A stretch of DNA of 8,191 nt from Saprospiraceae bacterium (GTDB taxonomy: Bacteria; Bacteroidota; Bacteroidia; Chitinophagales; Saprospiraceae). Numbering within the stretch: position 1 is the first letter of the stretch; the number at the start of each line of letters is the position of its first letter. Positions 1 to 6,558 of the stretch are shown in pieces. The notes below the pieces were generated by a model. That model worked only from the letters and a program-made list of their open reading frames with translations. It did not search any database and had not been told where the DNA came from. The stretch lies in the NCBI GenBank assembly GCA_007128085.1, contig SKYC01000108.1:1-8191 (forward strand), written 5' to 3'. The position numbers were made by a program, and so were the translations under genes.

Positions 1-803
1 AAGACCGGGATTCATTCAGACCGGATCACGGGGAAGTCAGAGGTTCAGACACCGACCACACTCATGTGCGGTTTAGTGTCTGGGATCAGGCGGGTATTGA
101 TGAAATTCATGTCGGCATGGGTTCACAGTTTCTGGGACAGCCCAATCAGGGTTTTGAAGTACTGGATGTGTTGGATGTATACAGCTCGTCGGCTTCGGAT
201 GAAAACTTCGTCATTGAGCAGGGCGCTAAATCTGTGAATGTCGATGGTTTTCACACCGATATTTACTGGGAAGGATCCACTTCGCGAGTCAATGGAAATG
301 TAATAGCCGGCCCCTATGATTTTACGATTTCTGCCCGGGACGTTTTTGGAAACATTACCACCGGTGATCAGATTGTAATCAATCGGTTTTACATCAACAG
401 ACCGTATGCTCCTGAAATTGAGATTACCAATCTCCACGACGGTGAGATTGATGGTGAAGGTGGCCAGGCTCTTACAGTGGAGGGAACCATTTCTAAAGGA
501 GAAGGTGATAGTGCCGGTGACCTGGCTTTTGTCTGGATCAGATTGGTGGACGAAGATTTGCACGACGACTTTAATCCCGCTCAGGTAGGTCAGGGTCTGG
601 AGTCGGTTTGGGGCCAATCTCTCCGTATTGATGTGACTTCCGGTGATTTGCCGAATCACACGGTTTTGAATTTAGAAGATATTCTGACTGGAGATCATAC
701 CATCGTATTGCCGGAGGGTCACGGTCATTACGATCTGATTATATGGGCCGAAGACGAACATGGGAACGTAACCCGAACAGTTGTTGAGGTGCATGTGGAT
801 TAG
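1..803 (+). CDS. C-terminal part of a secreted Ig-like repeat protein (DUF4625-like), 5' end outside window
   Basis: The reading frame is open from the first complete codon (position 3) to the TAG at 801-803, so the gene starts to the left of the window; the GTG at 66 is internal, not a start. About 267 residues are visible. They form two similar beta-rich units. The first runs to the motif YDFTISARDVFGNITT (nt 318-365) and a hinge NRPYAPEIEI; the second ends with YDLIIWAEDEHGNVTR just before the stop. This 'YDxxIxAxDxxGN' strand near the end of each unit, the acidic and His-rich composition and the absence of Cys recall the DUF4625 family of Bacteroidota surface lipoproteins. No catalytic motif and no type IX secretion C-terminal sorting domain is visible. 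Function is unknown; an extracellular or outer-membrane structural or binding role is inference. The gene appears monocistronic at its 3' end because a terminator follows 50 bp later. The DUF4625 assignment is tentative. Confidence 0.8.
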   Translation, partial: DRDSFRPDHGEVRGSDTDHTHVRFSVWDQAGIDEIHVGMGSQFLGQPNQGFEVLDVLDVYSSSASDENFVIEQGAKSVNVDGFHTDIYWEGSTSRVNGNVIAGPYDFTISARDVFGNITTGDQIVINRFYINRPYAPEIEITNLHDGEIDGEGGQALTVEGTISKGEGDSAGDLAFVWIRLVDEDLHDDFNPAQVGQGLESVWGQSLRIDVTSGDLPNHTVLNLEDILTGDHTIVLPEGHGHYDLIIWAEDEHGNVTRTVVEVHVD

Positions 804-852
804 CAGATAGTTAATCCGGGGTAAATAAAAGAGGCAGTATTTTAAATTTTTG

Positions 853-877
853 AGGGAGGCTAAGCCTCCCTTTTTTG
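853..877 (+). terminator. Intrinsic terminator after the Ig-like repeat gene
   Basis: GGGAGGC (854-860), a TAA loop (861-863) and GCCTCCC (864-870) form a perfect 7-bp GC-rich stem with a 3-nt loop. It is followed directly by six T (871-876), and A853 can pair with T871. It lies 50 bp past the stop of the upstream gene and insulates the lipB operon from it. Confidence 0.9.
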
Positions 878-1037
878 TTGCAACTCAATTGAAAATACAT
901 TCGTTAATGGAGTAAATGAACCGAAGAAAGATCCAAGCCGGAATTTTTCAGCATGAAGTCGATCGAGAAAGAGGAACTAAGCGCAAGGGCGGTGATAGGG
1001 TATCAGTAGCGGGGTGGGGGAAAGCCGTATAAAAAAA

Positions 1038-1841
1038 ATGCAAAATTTAATTTCAAAGAGGTGTTTTAAAATTCGTTTAGACCAAACAAAATTTGAAAAT
1101 AAAGGTTTGATTAATAAAATATTCTCTGTGGAAAAAGTAGCGTACATCGATTGGGGTATGATTGGTTATGAAAACGCCTGGGCTAAACAGACGGAGATTT
1201 CCGATCTGTTGAAAAAACAGAAAAAGGAAGGGAAAAGGCCGGGCCGGGATGGCTGTGAGAGGGCTCATCTCCTGGTGTTTTGTCATCATCCCCACGTGTA
1301 TACGCTGGGAAAAAGCGGAAGTTTCAACAATTTATTACTCAGTGAGGAGGAGTTGAAGAAAAGGGGCGCTACTTTTTTTAAAATTAACAGAGGCGGGGAC
1401 ATCACGTATCACGGACCCGGGCAACTGGTGGGTTACCCCATTTTTGACCTGGAGTGCTTTTTTACCGACGTGCACAGGTATGTGAGGAATATAGAGGAGG
1501 CCATCATTCGGATGCTGGCCGATTTTGGCATTGAGGGTAAGCGTCAAAAGGGGTATACCGGTGTTTGGCTGGCCCCCGTGGGAGATGGGGATGTCAAGTG
1601 GAGAAAAATTTGTGCCATTGGTGTACATTTGAGCCGTTGGGTGTCCATGCACGGTTTTGCATTGAATGTCAATACCGATCTCGATTATTTTTCACACATC
1701 GTTCCCTGTGGTATTGCGGAAGACGATAAGGAGGTGACCACCATGGCCAGGGAATTGGGCGGTGAGGTTTCCATGGATCGCGTGAAGGAGTCCCTGAAAA
1801 AGCACTTTAAAAACATATTTGAATTTGAATATCTTGAATAG
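1038..1841 (+). CDS. lipB: Lipoyl(octanoyl) transferase LipB
   Basis: LipB moves octanoate from octanoyl-ACP onto the lipoyl-domain lysine of 2-oxoacid dehydrogenases and the glycine cleavage H protein, the first step of endogenous lipoate synthesis in the cytoplasm. Counting from the ATG at 1038 (267 aa), the family blocks appear in order: HHPHVYTLGKSG (83-94), the substrate-pocket signature RGGDITYHGPGQ (118-129), the catalytic lysine in RKICAIG (K190), and the catalytic cysteine in PCGI (C224). The conserved DWG..GY..AW strand-helix begins near residue 39, so the protein carries about 30 extra N-terminal residues. Start is uncertain: GTG 1014, ATG 1038, TTG 1107 (preceded by AAAGG) and GTG 1128 are in frame, and 1128 would give the usual family length of about 237 aa. 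ATG 1038 was chosen for its A-rich leader. It is probably co-transcribed with the thioesterase 16 bp downstream. lipA is not in the window. Confidence 0.96.
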   Translation: MQNLISKRCFKIRLDQTKFENKGLINKIFSVEKVAYIDWGMIGYENAWAKQTEISDLLKKQKKEGKRPGRDGCERAHLLVFCHHPHVYTLGKSGSFNNLLLSEEELKKRGATFFKINRGGDITYHGPGQLVGYPIFDLECFFTDVHRYVRNIEEAIIRMLADFGIEGKRQKGYTGVWLAPVGDGDVKWRKICAIGVHLSRWVSMHGFALNVNTDLDYFSHIVPCGIAEDDKEVTTMARELGGEVSMDRVKESLKKHFKNIFEFEYLE

Positions 1842-1857
1842 GAAAAAAATATAAACC

Positions 1858-2397
1858 ATGAGCGAAAATAAATTAGATTCCCGACCGGAGAAAAAAGTCA
1901 AAGACTCGAGAACGACCATGACCGAAATGGTCATGCCCAACGACACCAACCCCCTGGGCAACCTGATGGGTGGCAATCTGATGAGGTGGATGGACATCGT
2001 CGCCAGTATTTGTGCAGCCAAGCATTCGGAGACTTATGTCGTGACTGTTTCTGTAGATCACGTCAGTTTTAAGCGGCCCATCAACGTGGGAGATGTAGTG
2101 ACTCTCAATGCCAATGTCACGCGTTCTTTCAATACCTCCATTGAGGTCTATGTGGAGGTTTTTGCTTCCGATATCAAAGGGGGGAATGCGAGAAAATGCA
2201 ATCACGCATACCTCACTTTCGTCGCTCTGTCCGACGACAAAAAGCCGGTATCGGTTCCTGCGGTCGTTCCCCTCACTTCTGAACAGGAAAAATTATTCGA
2301 AGGCGCGGCCAGGCGCAGAGAGCTCAGGTTGATACTGGGAGAGCGCATTCCCGCAAAGGACGCCAAACTTCTCAAGGAGTATTTGCTGGCTCAGTAA
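1858..2397 (+). CDS. Acyl-CoA thioesterase, hotdog fold (YciA/BACH type)
   Basis: This protein of 179 aa is a single-hotdog acyl-CoA hydrolase that releases free fatty acid and CoA in the cytoplasm. Visible signatures are the active-site loop NPLGNLMGGNLMRWMD (31-46), with the Asn/Gly region and D46 at the start of the central hotdog helix, and VDHVSFKRPINVGD (66-79), the strand-turn seen throughout the YciA/ACOT7 group. The C-terminal tail (about 130-179) is charged and helical (SEQEKLFEGAARRREL), usual in the Bacteroidota and Bacillus YkhA-like members. The ATG at 1858 is 16 bp past the lipB stop with an AAAAAAATATAAA leader, so the two genes probably form an operon. A link to fatty-acid supply for lipoylation is only suggestive. 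The 3' end overlaps the stop of the convergent SDR gene by 7 bp. Chain-length preference cannot be read from the sequence. Confidence 0.92.
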   Translation: MSENKLDSRPEKKVKDSRTTMTEMVMPNDTNPLGNLMGGNLMRWMDIVASICAAKHSETYVVTVSVDHVSFKRPINVGDVVTLNANVTRSFNTSIEVYVEVFASDIKGGNARKCNHAYLTFVALSDDKKPVSVPAVVPLTSEQEKLFEGAARRRELRLILGERIPAKDAKLLKEYLLAQ

Positions 2398-3173
2398 ATT
2401 CTTCCGGATCGATGAATAAAATTGCTGCTCGCCTGTTGGGTTCCCATCAGCTGTATATCCTGTACATTGACGTGGGCCGGACGGCTGTAGATGAAGTATA
2501 TGGCCTCTGCCACATCTCTTGACCGAAGGGGATTGAAGTCCTTATAGATCGCTGCTTTCTCTTTGTCGCCCCCAAAACGGGTGATTGCAAACTCCGTTTC
2601 TTCAACGTGGCCGGGGGATACCTGGCCTACTCGTATTCCGTGCGTATGCAGATCCAGACGCATAGATTTTGTGAGTGCATCCACGGCGTGCTTGGTGGCG
2701 CAGTAGACATTGCCGTTAGGATAAGTTTCATGCCCTGCCGTTGAGCAAACATTGATGATCTGCCCTTTTTTCCGATCGACCATGGTGGGGGCAACCAGTC
2801 GGGTGATGTAAAGCAACCCTTTGATATTGGTGTCTATCATGGTTTCCCAGTCTTCTTCCATCCCCTCGTGAATGGGATGAAACCCCTTGGCCAGACCGGC
2901 GTTGTTGATCAACAGGTCGGGGCGTTTCCACTTCTCCTCCAAACTCTCCCAGGCTTTTCGACAGGCCTTAGAATCCCGTATGTCAAAGCAGAGTACCTGC
3001 ACTTCAATGCCGAACTCCGCCACCAGTTGGTCTCGCAGTTTTTCCAGCTTCTCCCGCCTTCTCCCCGCAACGATTAAGGGATGGCCGTGGGAGCCAAAAA
3101 TTTCAGCGCAAGCGCGTCCAATTCCGGAACTCGCTCCGGTAATGAAAATGGGCAATTCTTTTTGTTTTTCCAT
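2391..3173 (-). CDS. SDR family NAD(P)-dependent oxidoreductase (YdfG-like)
   Basis: This is a classical short-chain dehydrogenase of 260 aa. Numbered from the ATG at 3173, the dinucleotide-binding motif TGASSGIG is at 12-19, NNAG at 90-93, the catalytic Ser at 144 in CSTAG, and the catalytic YxxxK at Y157/K161 in YCATK. The basic stretch AGRRREK after the second strand favours NADP(H). The block DWETMIDTNIKGLLYITR and the C-terminal RSRDVAEAIYFIYSRPAHVN closely resemble E. coli YdfG, which oxidises 3-hydroxy acids and L-allo-threonine; the actual substrate here is unknown. An upstream in-frame GTG at 3212 would add 13 residues (with Arg, Lys and Cys) that lie outside the SDR fold, so the ATG is preferred. 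The gene sits alone behind a terminator (3263-3283) and a repeated 11-12 bp motif that could regulate it. It is convergent with the thioesterase. Confidence 0.93.
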   Translation of the reverse strand: MEKQKELPIFITGASSGIGRACAEIFGSHGHPLIVAGRRREKLEKLRDQLVAEFGIEVQVLCFDIRDSKACRKAWESLEEKWKRPDLLINNAGLAKGFHPIHEGMEEDWETMIDTNIKGLLYITRLVAPTMVDRKKGQIINVCSTAGHETYPNGNVYCATKHAVDALTKSMRLDLHTHGIRVGQVSPGHVEETEFAITRFGGDKEKAAIYKDFNPLRSRDVAEAIYFIYSRPAHVNVQDIQLMGTQQASSNFIHRSGRIY

Positions 3174-3177
3174 GAGA

Positions 3178-3246
3178 CAGTGTTTTAACCGCGCGAAGGC
3201 CTTGTCCCTCACTTCTTGGTGGTTTGACGGTTCTTCAGTGTTTAAC
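3178..3246. repeat. Pair of near-identical 11/12-bp direct repeats upstream of the SDR gene
   Basis: CAGTGTTTTAAC (3178-3189) and CAGTGTTTAAC (3236-3246) differ only by one T in the T run and are 58 bp apart. The proximal copy ends 4 bp before the SDR start codon, and both lie between that start and the upstream terminator. They are candidate operator sites for the SDR gene. Two chance copies in 73 bp of AT-moderate DNA are unlikely but not impossible. Confidence 0.35.
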
Positions 3247-3262
3247 TAATCCGGTAAGAAGC

Positions 3263-3283
3263 AAAAAAAAGCCACAGAGTGGC
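3263..3283 (-). terminator. Intrinsic terminator closing the symporter/Tudor/TlpA block
   Basis: Read on the minus strand, GCCAC-TCT-GTGGC (complement of 3271-3283) is a 5-bp stem with a 3-nt loop, followed at once by a run of eight T (complement of 3263-3270). It is 73 bp past the stop of the TlpA-like gene and in the correct orientation for it. The stem is short, but the U-tract is strong. Confidence 0.75.
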
Positions 3284-3356
3284 GGCATCTCAATCTTATC
3301 ACCTCAGCCTCCTTTACTCCTTACATTACGCTTTACTATTCAATAGCATCATCCAA

Positions 3357-4688
3357 TTAATCCGTGGAAATTTCACCGGTGGTTATTTTCTTTATTTCCT
3401 CTTCAAAAGCCTGAACCAATTCGGGATACCTGGAAGTGGCAGGGCCGGAAAAACCGGTATAACTCCCCGAAATGGTAAAGTCCGGCTTTAAAAATACCAC
3501 CGTGGGATAGGCGATGATCTCCTCGATCAAACCCAGGTTTTCAGTCGCTTCTTTTTTGTCAAAATACCCGGCCAGATAGATGGGGTAGGGCAAATTCAAA
3601 TCGCTGGTGTACGTATCGATCATTTCCAGCGCTTTTTCCCGGTCTCTGTAGCGTTCGAAAGAGAGGCCAATGATTTGAATGTCGTGCTTTTCCCCGAGTT
3701 CTTTGAGCAGGAGAGAGGCGTCTCTGCAATTGGGGCACCAGGTGCCTGTCAGGTATATCAAAGTGGGCCGGCCCAGGTGGTCTTTTTCAGTAATTTCCGC
3801 GCCGGCTGCATCGCTGACGGTAAAACTGAATTGCTCCTGAAGAAATTCTGACATGGCGAGTGGATCCTTCAGTTCCACGGTATCTTTTTGGGTGGCAGTC
3901 CAGGCTGTTTGATAATGTCTTCCCGACCGGAAAAATCCCTCCAGGCGCTCGTCTTCCCCTTTTACCGCCCCGAGCAAAAAAGCAAATACCCCATCAAAAC
4001 CGGACAGCCAGATTTTATTTCCTTCCACAACCCCCTCCAGGTAGCGGTAATCACCCGTATTGGTGATAAAACTCCCCTGCAACTTTTCTCCCTGCTGTTG
4101 AAACTCGGCTATGGCGGGACGTTCACTTTCCTCTCCCGGACTCAAAGTGACGCTCCACTGACCGTCTACGTTTACCACCTTTTCAATATCACGGTTTACC
4201 GGGAGTTCAAACCGGTGGTTTTTCCCGTAGTGCGCTTCAAAGGGGATTTGATAATTGCCGCGGGAGGGAACCACCCAAAAGCCCTGAAGGATGTTCTCTG
4301 CGTAAATGGCTTTGAGGTAATTGTCCGATCCGGGGAATCTCATGGTGACCGTATCTTTGGCAATGCTCAGATCGGTTCCCATTTTGATGTCTGTAACTTT
4401 GTGCTCGTCCTCACCATTGATAAACAGGACGTGCATTTCTCCGTCCTCGGTGTATCTGACTTCAAAATTAAAAGGCAGTTGATTGTCCTGAATGCCCGGT
4501 TTGTAATCCCCCGGACTCTGTGACCTTTCGACACCCGGTCTGAAAGTGGTCTGCTGATCCAGATAAAGCACCCCTCGCCACTCCCCGGGGGGTAGTTGGT
4601 CATAGGGGTTTTTAAATTCTATGCAGCCCGCACTGAAAACAATGCACGCTATCATCAGGCAAAGAAATAATTTCCAATTAGCTGCCAT
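3357..4688 (-). CDS. TlpA-like thioredoxin-fold lipoprotein with long beta-rich N-terminal domain
   Basis: The protein has 443 aa. Residues 1-22 form a lipoprotein signal: basic start, hydrophobic core and lipobox SAGC with Cys22 as lipidation site, so the mature protein is anchored to a membrane facing the periplasm. Residues about 25-270 form a beta-rich region with two similar openings, GEWRGVLYLD (35-44) and GQWSVTLSPG (176-185), suggesting an internally duplicated barrel. Residues about 285-435 are a TlpA/AhpC-TSA-type thioredoxin domain with the redox motif WCPNC (Cys318, Cys321) and the cis-proline loop AYPTVVF (P395). Such proteins reduce or rearrange disulfides in the envelope. This N-terminal extension recurs, to my knowledge, in Bacteroidota TlpA-like proteins, but its role is not known. 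It starts 11 bp after the Tudor-like gene, so it is likely the last gene of a three-gene transcript ending at the terminator 3263-3283. The partner protein is not evident in the window. Confidence 0.9.
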   Translation of the reverse strand: MAANWKLFLCLMIACIVFSAGCIEFKNPYDQLPPGEWRGVLYLDQQTTFRPGVERSQSPGDYKPGIQDNQLPFNFEVRYTEDGEMHVLFINGEDEHKVTDIKMGTDLSIAKDTVTMRFPGSDNYLKAIYAENILQGFWVVPSRGNYQIPFEAHYGKNHRFELPVNRDIEKVVNVDGQWSVTLSPGEESERPAIAEFQQQGEKLQGSFITNTGDYRYLEGVVEGNKIWLSGFDGVFAFLLGAVKGEDERLEGFFRSGRHYQTAWTATQKDTVELKDPLAMSEFLQEQFSFTVSDAAGAEITEKDHLGRPTLIYLTGTWCPNCRDASLLLKELGEKHDIQIIGLSFERYRDREKALEMIDTYTSDLNLPYPIYLAGYFDKKEATENLGLIEEIIAYPTVVFLKPDFTISGSYTGFSGPATSRYPELVQAFEEEIKKITTGEISTD

Positions 4689-4699
4689 TCGTTGTTTTT

Positions 4700-5236
4700 T
4701 TATTTTCCTCTTTCTCCTACAAAATGGTCGTCTTTGTTTTTAAACAAAACGTTGAAAGTGGTCAGACTTCCGTAAATCCGGGTGAGGTATTGCTGGAGGT
4801 TAACTTTTTCTTCCTCTGTCAAATTGGAACTGTTGATCCTTTGCTCCATGACCCGCAGCCGGTCTCTGACCATGATGATTTTTTTGAAAAAGACATCAAT
4901 GGGAATTTCCTTGCCCTTCAGCTCGCTGTCTCCGGACTTAAATTCCATGGTGCCACCTTTCCATTTGTCGGCCAGGGGAACCACTTCGGAGATATCAGAA
5001 AACGACCGCAATACTTTGATCAATGATTTTTCAAGTTCATTAAAACTCACAGTCCGGGATTGTTCGATTTGCTCGACAACTTCCCAATTGCTGTAATTTT
5101 TGCCGACCATTTTTATTCCGGTGTCAATAAAACTCAATTCGTAGGCCACTTGGTGTACACCAATCACGACTCCGGGGCCATATTCGGGATGAATGACTCT
5201 GGATCCCACGCCCAACAAGGTTTTTTCTTCGCTCAT
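4700..5236 (-). CDS. Uncharacterised protein with N-terminal Tudor/SH3-like (CarD/UvrD-C-like) domain
   Basis: This 178-aa protein has no signal peptide or membrane segment and is presumably cytoplasmic. Residues about 8-55 (VGSRVIHPEYGPGVVIGV, then FIDTGIKMV and a final W51EVVE) follow the pattern 'G..V.HP.yG.G.V..v' of small Tudor/SH3-like barrels, as in the UvrD/PcrA C-terminus and the CarD/TRCF RNA-polymerase-interacting domain. The rest is largely helical: an amphipathic helix at 65-80, then GGTMEFKSGDSELKGKEI (94-111), a charged helix FFKKIIMVRDRLRVMEQRIN (116-135) and QQYLTRIYGSLTTFNVLF (148-165). The C-terminal half reads as strongly conserved, with many aromatic and charged anchor residues. 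Size and layout (barrel plus helical domain) resemble CarD, but the helical part does not look like CarD, so function is left open; nucleic acid or RNA polymerase binding is a guess. It lies 8 bp after the symporter gene and 11 bp before the TlpA-like gene, so translation of the three is probably coupled. Confidence 0.85.
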   Translation of the reverse strand: MSEEKTLLGVGSRVIHPEYGPGVVIGVHQVAYELSFIDTGIKMVGKNYSNWEVVEQIEQSRTVSFNELEKSLIKVLRSFSDISEVVPLADKWKGGTMEFKSGDSELKGKEIPIDVFFKKIIMVRDRLRVMEQRINSSNLTEEEKVNLQQYLTRIYGSLTTFNVLFKNKDDHFVGERGK

Positions 5237-5244
5237 AATTTTTT

Positions 5245-6558
5245 TTATTTAATTTTAGGTTGATAGTGATCGTCCCAGTTTTTGACTTTTGGATCTCCCA
5301 GCTTGTTTACACTTTTGGCCACCAACATTGAAACCGCTGCATCTCCGGTGACATTGGCCACGGTCCTGCACATGTCGAGGGGCCTGTCGACAGCAAAAAT
5401 AAGGGCCAGACCCGCTTCCGGTATTCCCGCCTGACTGAGTACGATAACCAGCATCACCATTCCCGCACTGGGAACTGCGGCTGACCCTATGGAAGCCAGT
5501 GTTGCGGTTACCACAATACCCAACTGAGCAGCCAGTGACAATTCCATACCAAAGGCCTGGGCAATAAAAACGGCCGCAATGGCCTGGTATAAACTGGTTC
5601 CATCCATATTGATGGTGGCTCCAATGGGCAGTACAAAACTGGTGACCTCTCTGTCCACTCCCAGGTGTTCCTCCGTTCGTTCCATGGTTACGGGCAGTGT
5701 AGCAGCACTTGAACTGGTGGAAAAAGCCACCAACTGAGCCGGAGATATTCCCCTGAAGAAAAATCCGAACCCCTTACCGGTAAAGGTGTGCATCAGCAGG
5801 GGGTAAACTACGCCTATTAATATACCCAAACCCAATACCACACTCAGGGCGTACCACAACAGGGCTATAAATATATCTACACTGGGCGACTCCGCCACCA
5901 AAGCGGCCAGCAGGGCAGCTACTCCGTAGGGCGCAGTGAGCATAATCAGGTCAATGAGTTTGAGTATGATTTCGTTGAGGCCGTCGAAAAACTTCTTGAC
6001 CGTTCCGACTTTTTTATCGGGCAGGAGAATAATTCCGATCCCGAAAAAGATTGAAATCACGATGACTTGTAACATGTTTCCGTTGTCGGCCAGCGCCACA
6101 AATACATTTTCTGCAAAAAGATCTTCCAGGGGTTGCAGCGGTCCGGCGTCCTGTGCCTCCTGAGCCATCCCCCTCGTGCGATCCGCTTCGGTCTGATAGG
6201 CTTGTTCCAGCTGCGCTCGGGTCTCTTCATTGATCGTTTTTCCCGGCTGAATAACATTTACAATCGTCAGGCCGATGGTGACGGCCAATACCGTAGTTAG
6301 CAGGTAAATTCCGATGGTGCGCTTGCCCAATACCGACAATTTGGAAATGTCTTCCAGGTCGCTCAGTCCTTTTATCAAAGAAGCAATGATCAGCGGCATG
6401 GCAATGAGTTTGAGTACATTGATGAAAATGGTACCCAGGGGTTTGATCCAATCAATGACAATTTGGGGTCCCCATTCAAATTGAACGGAGAGTACACCCA
6501 CCAATACCCCGACGACCATGCCGATAATTATCTTCCAATGCAGTTCGAGTTTTTTCAT
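5245..6558 (-). CDS. Dicarboxylate/amino acid:cation symporter (SLC1/DAACS family)
   Basis: This inner-membrane protein of 437 aa imports acidic amino acids or C4-dicarboxylates with Na+ or H+. The elevator-fold landmarks are intact: the HP1 serine-rich tip STSSSAATLPVT (280-291), the TM7 cation motif NMDGT (317-321), the HP2 segment SIGSAAVPSAGMVML (356-370), and TM8 DRPLDMCRTVANVTGD (391-406). D395, R398 and N402 correspond to the GltPh residues D394, R397 and N401, and D406 to the Na+ site D405. The conserved arginine argues for an acidic substrate rather than neutral amino acids. A hydrophilic segment of about 40 residues, rich in Glu, Gln and Ala (106-148), sits between the early membrane helices and is longer than in GltPh. 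The ATG at 6558 is preceded by an in-frame stop two codons upstream, which fixes the start. It is first of a tight block with the Tudor-like and TlpA-like genes. Confidence 0.95.
   Translation of the reverse strand: MKKLELHWKIIIGMVVGVLVGVLSVQFEWGPQIVIDWIKPLGTIFINVLKLIAMPLIIASLIKGLSDLEDISKLSVLGKRTIGIYLLTTVLAVTIGLTIVNVIQPGKTINEETRAQLEQAYQTEADRTRGMAQEAQDAGPLQPLEDLFAENVFVALADNGNMLQVIVISIFFGIGIILLPDKKVGTVKKFFDGLNEIILKLIDLIMLTAPYGVAALLAALVAESPSVDIFIALLWYALSVVLGLGILIGVVYPLLMHTFTGKGFGFFFRGISPAQLVAFSTSSSAATLPVTMERTEEHLGVDREVTSFVLPIGATINMDGTSLYQAIAAVFIAQAFGMELSLAAQLGIVVTATLASIGSAAVPSAGMVMLVIVLSQAGIPEAGLALIFAVDRPLDMCRTVANVTGDAAVSMLVAKSVNKLGDPKVKNWDDHYQPKIK

Noticed and set aside
123..659. Minus-strand frame of 178 codons opposite the Ig-like repeat gene
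   Set aside because: It is antisense to a repeat protein with clear internal periodicity and its own terminator; the antisense translation shows no motif.
1692..2205. Minus-strand frames of 109-110 codons opposite lipB and the thioesterase
   Set aside because: Both lie opposite well-recognised enzymes with intact catalytic motifs; these are shadow frames.
3174..3212. GTG start at 3212 for the SDR gene
   Set aside because: The extra 13 residues precede the first beta strand of the Rossmann fold and are not expected in classical SDRs; ATG 3173 lies directly before the strand leading to TGASSGIG.
3888..4523. Long plus-strand frame of 211 codons antisense to the TlpA-like gene
   Set aside because: The minus-strand frame has a lipobox, CPNC and domain structure; the plus-strand translation is compositionally odd, has no recognisable domain and is explained as a shadow frame.
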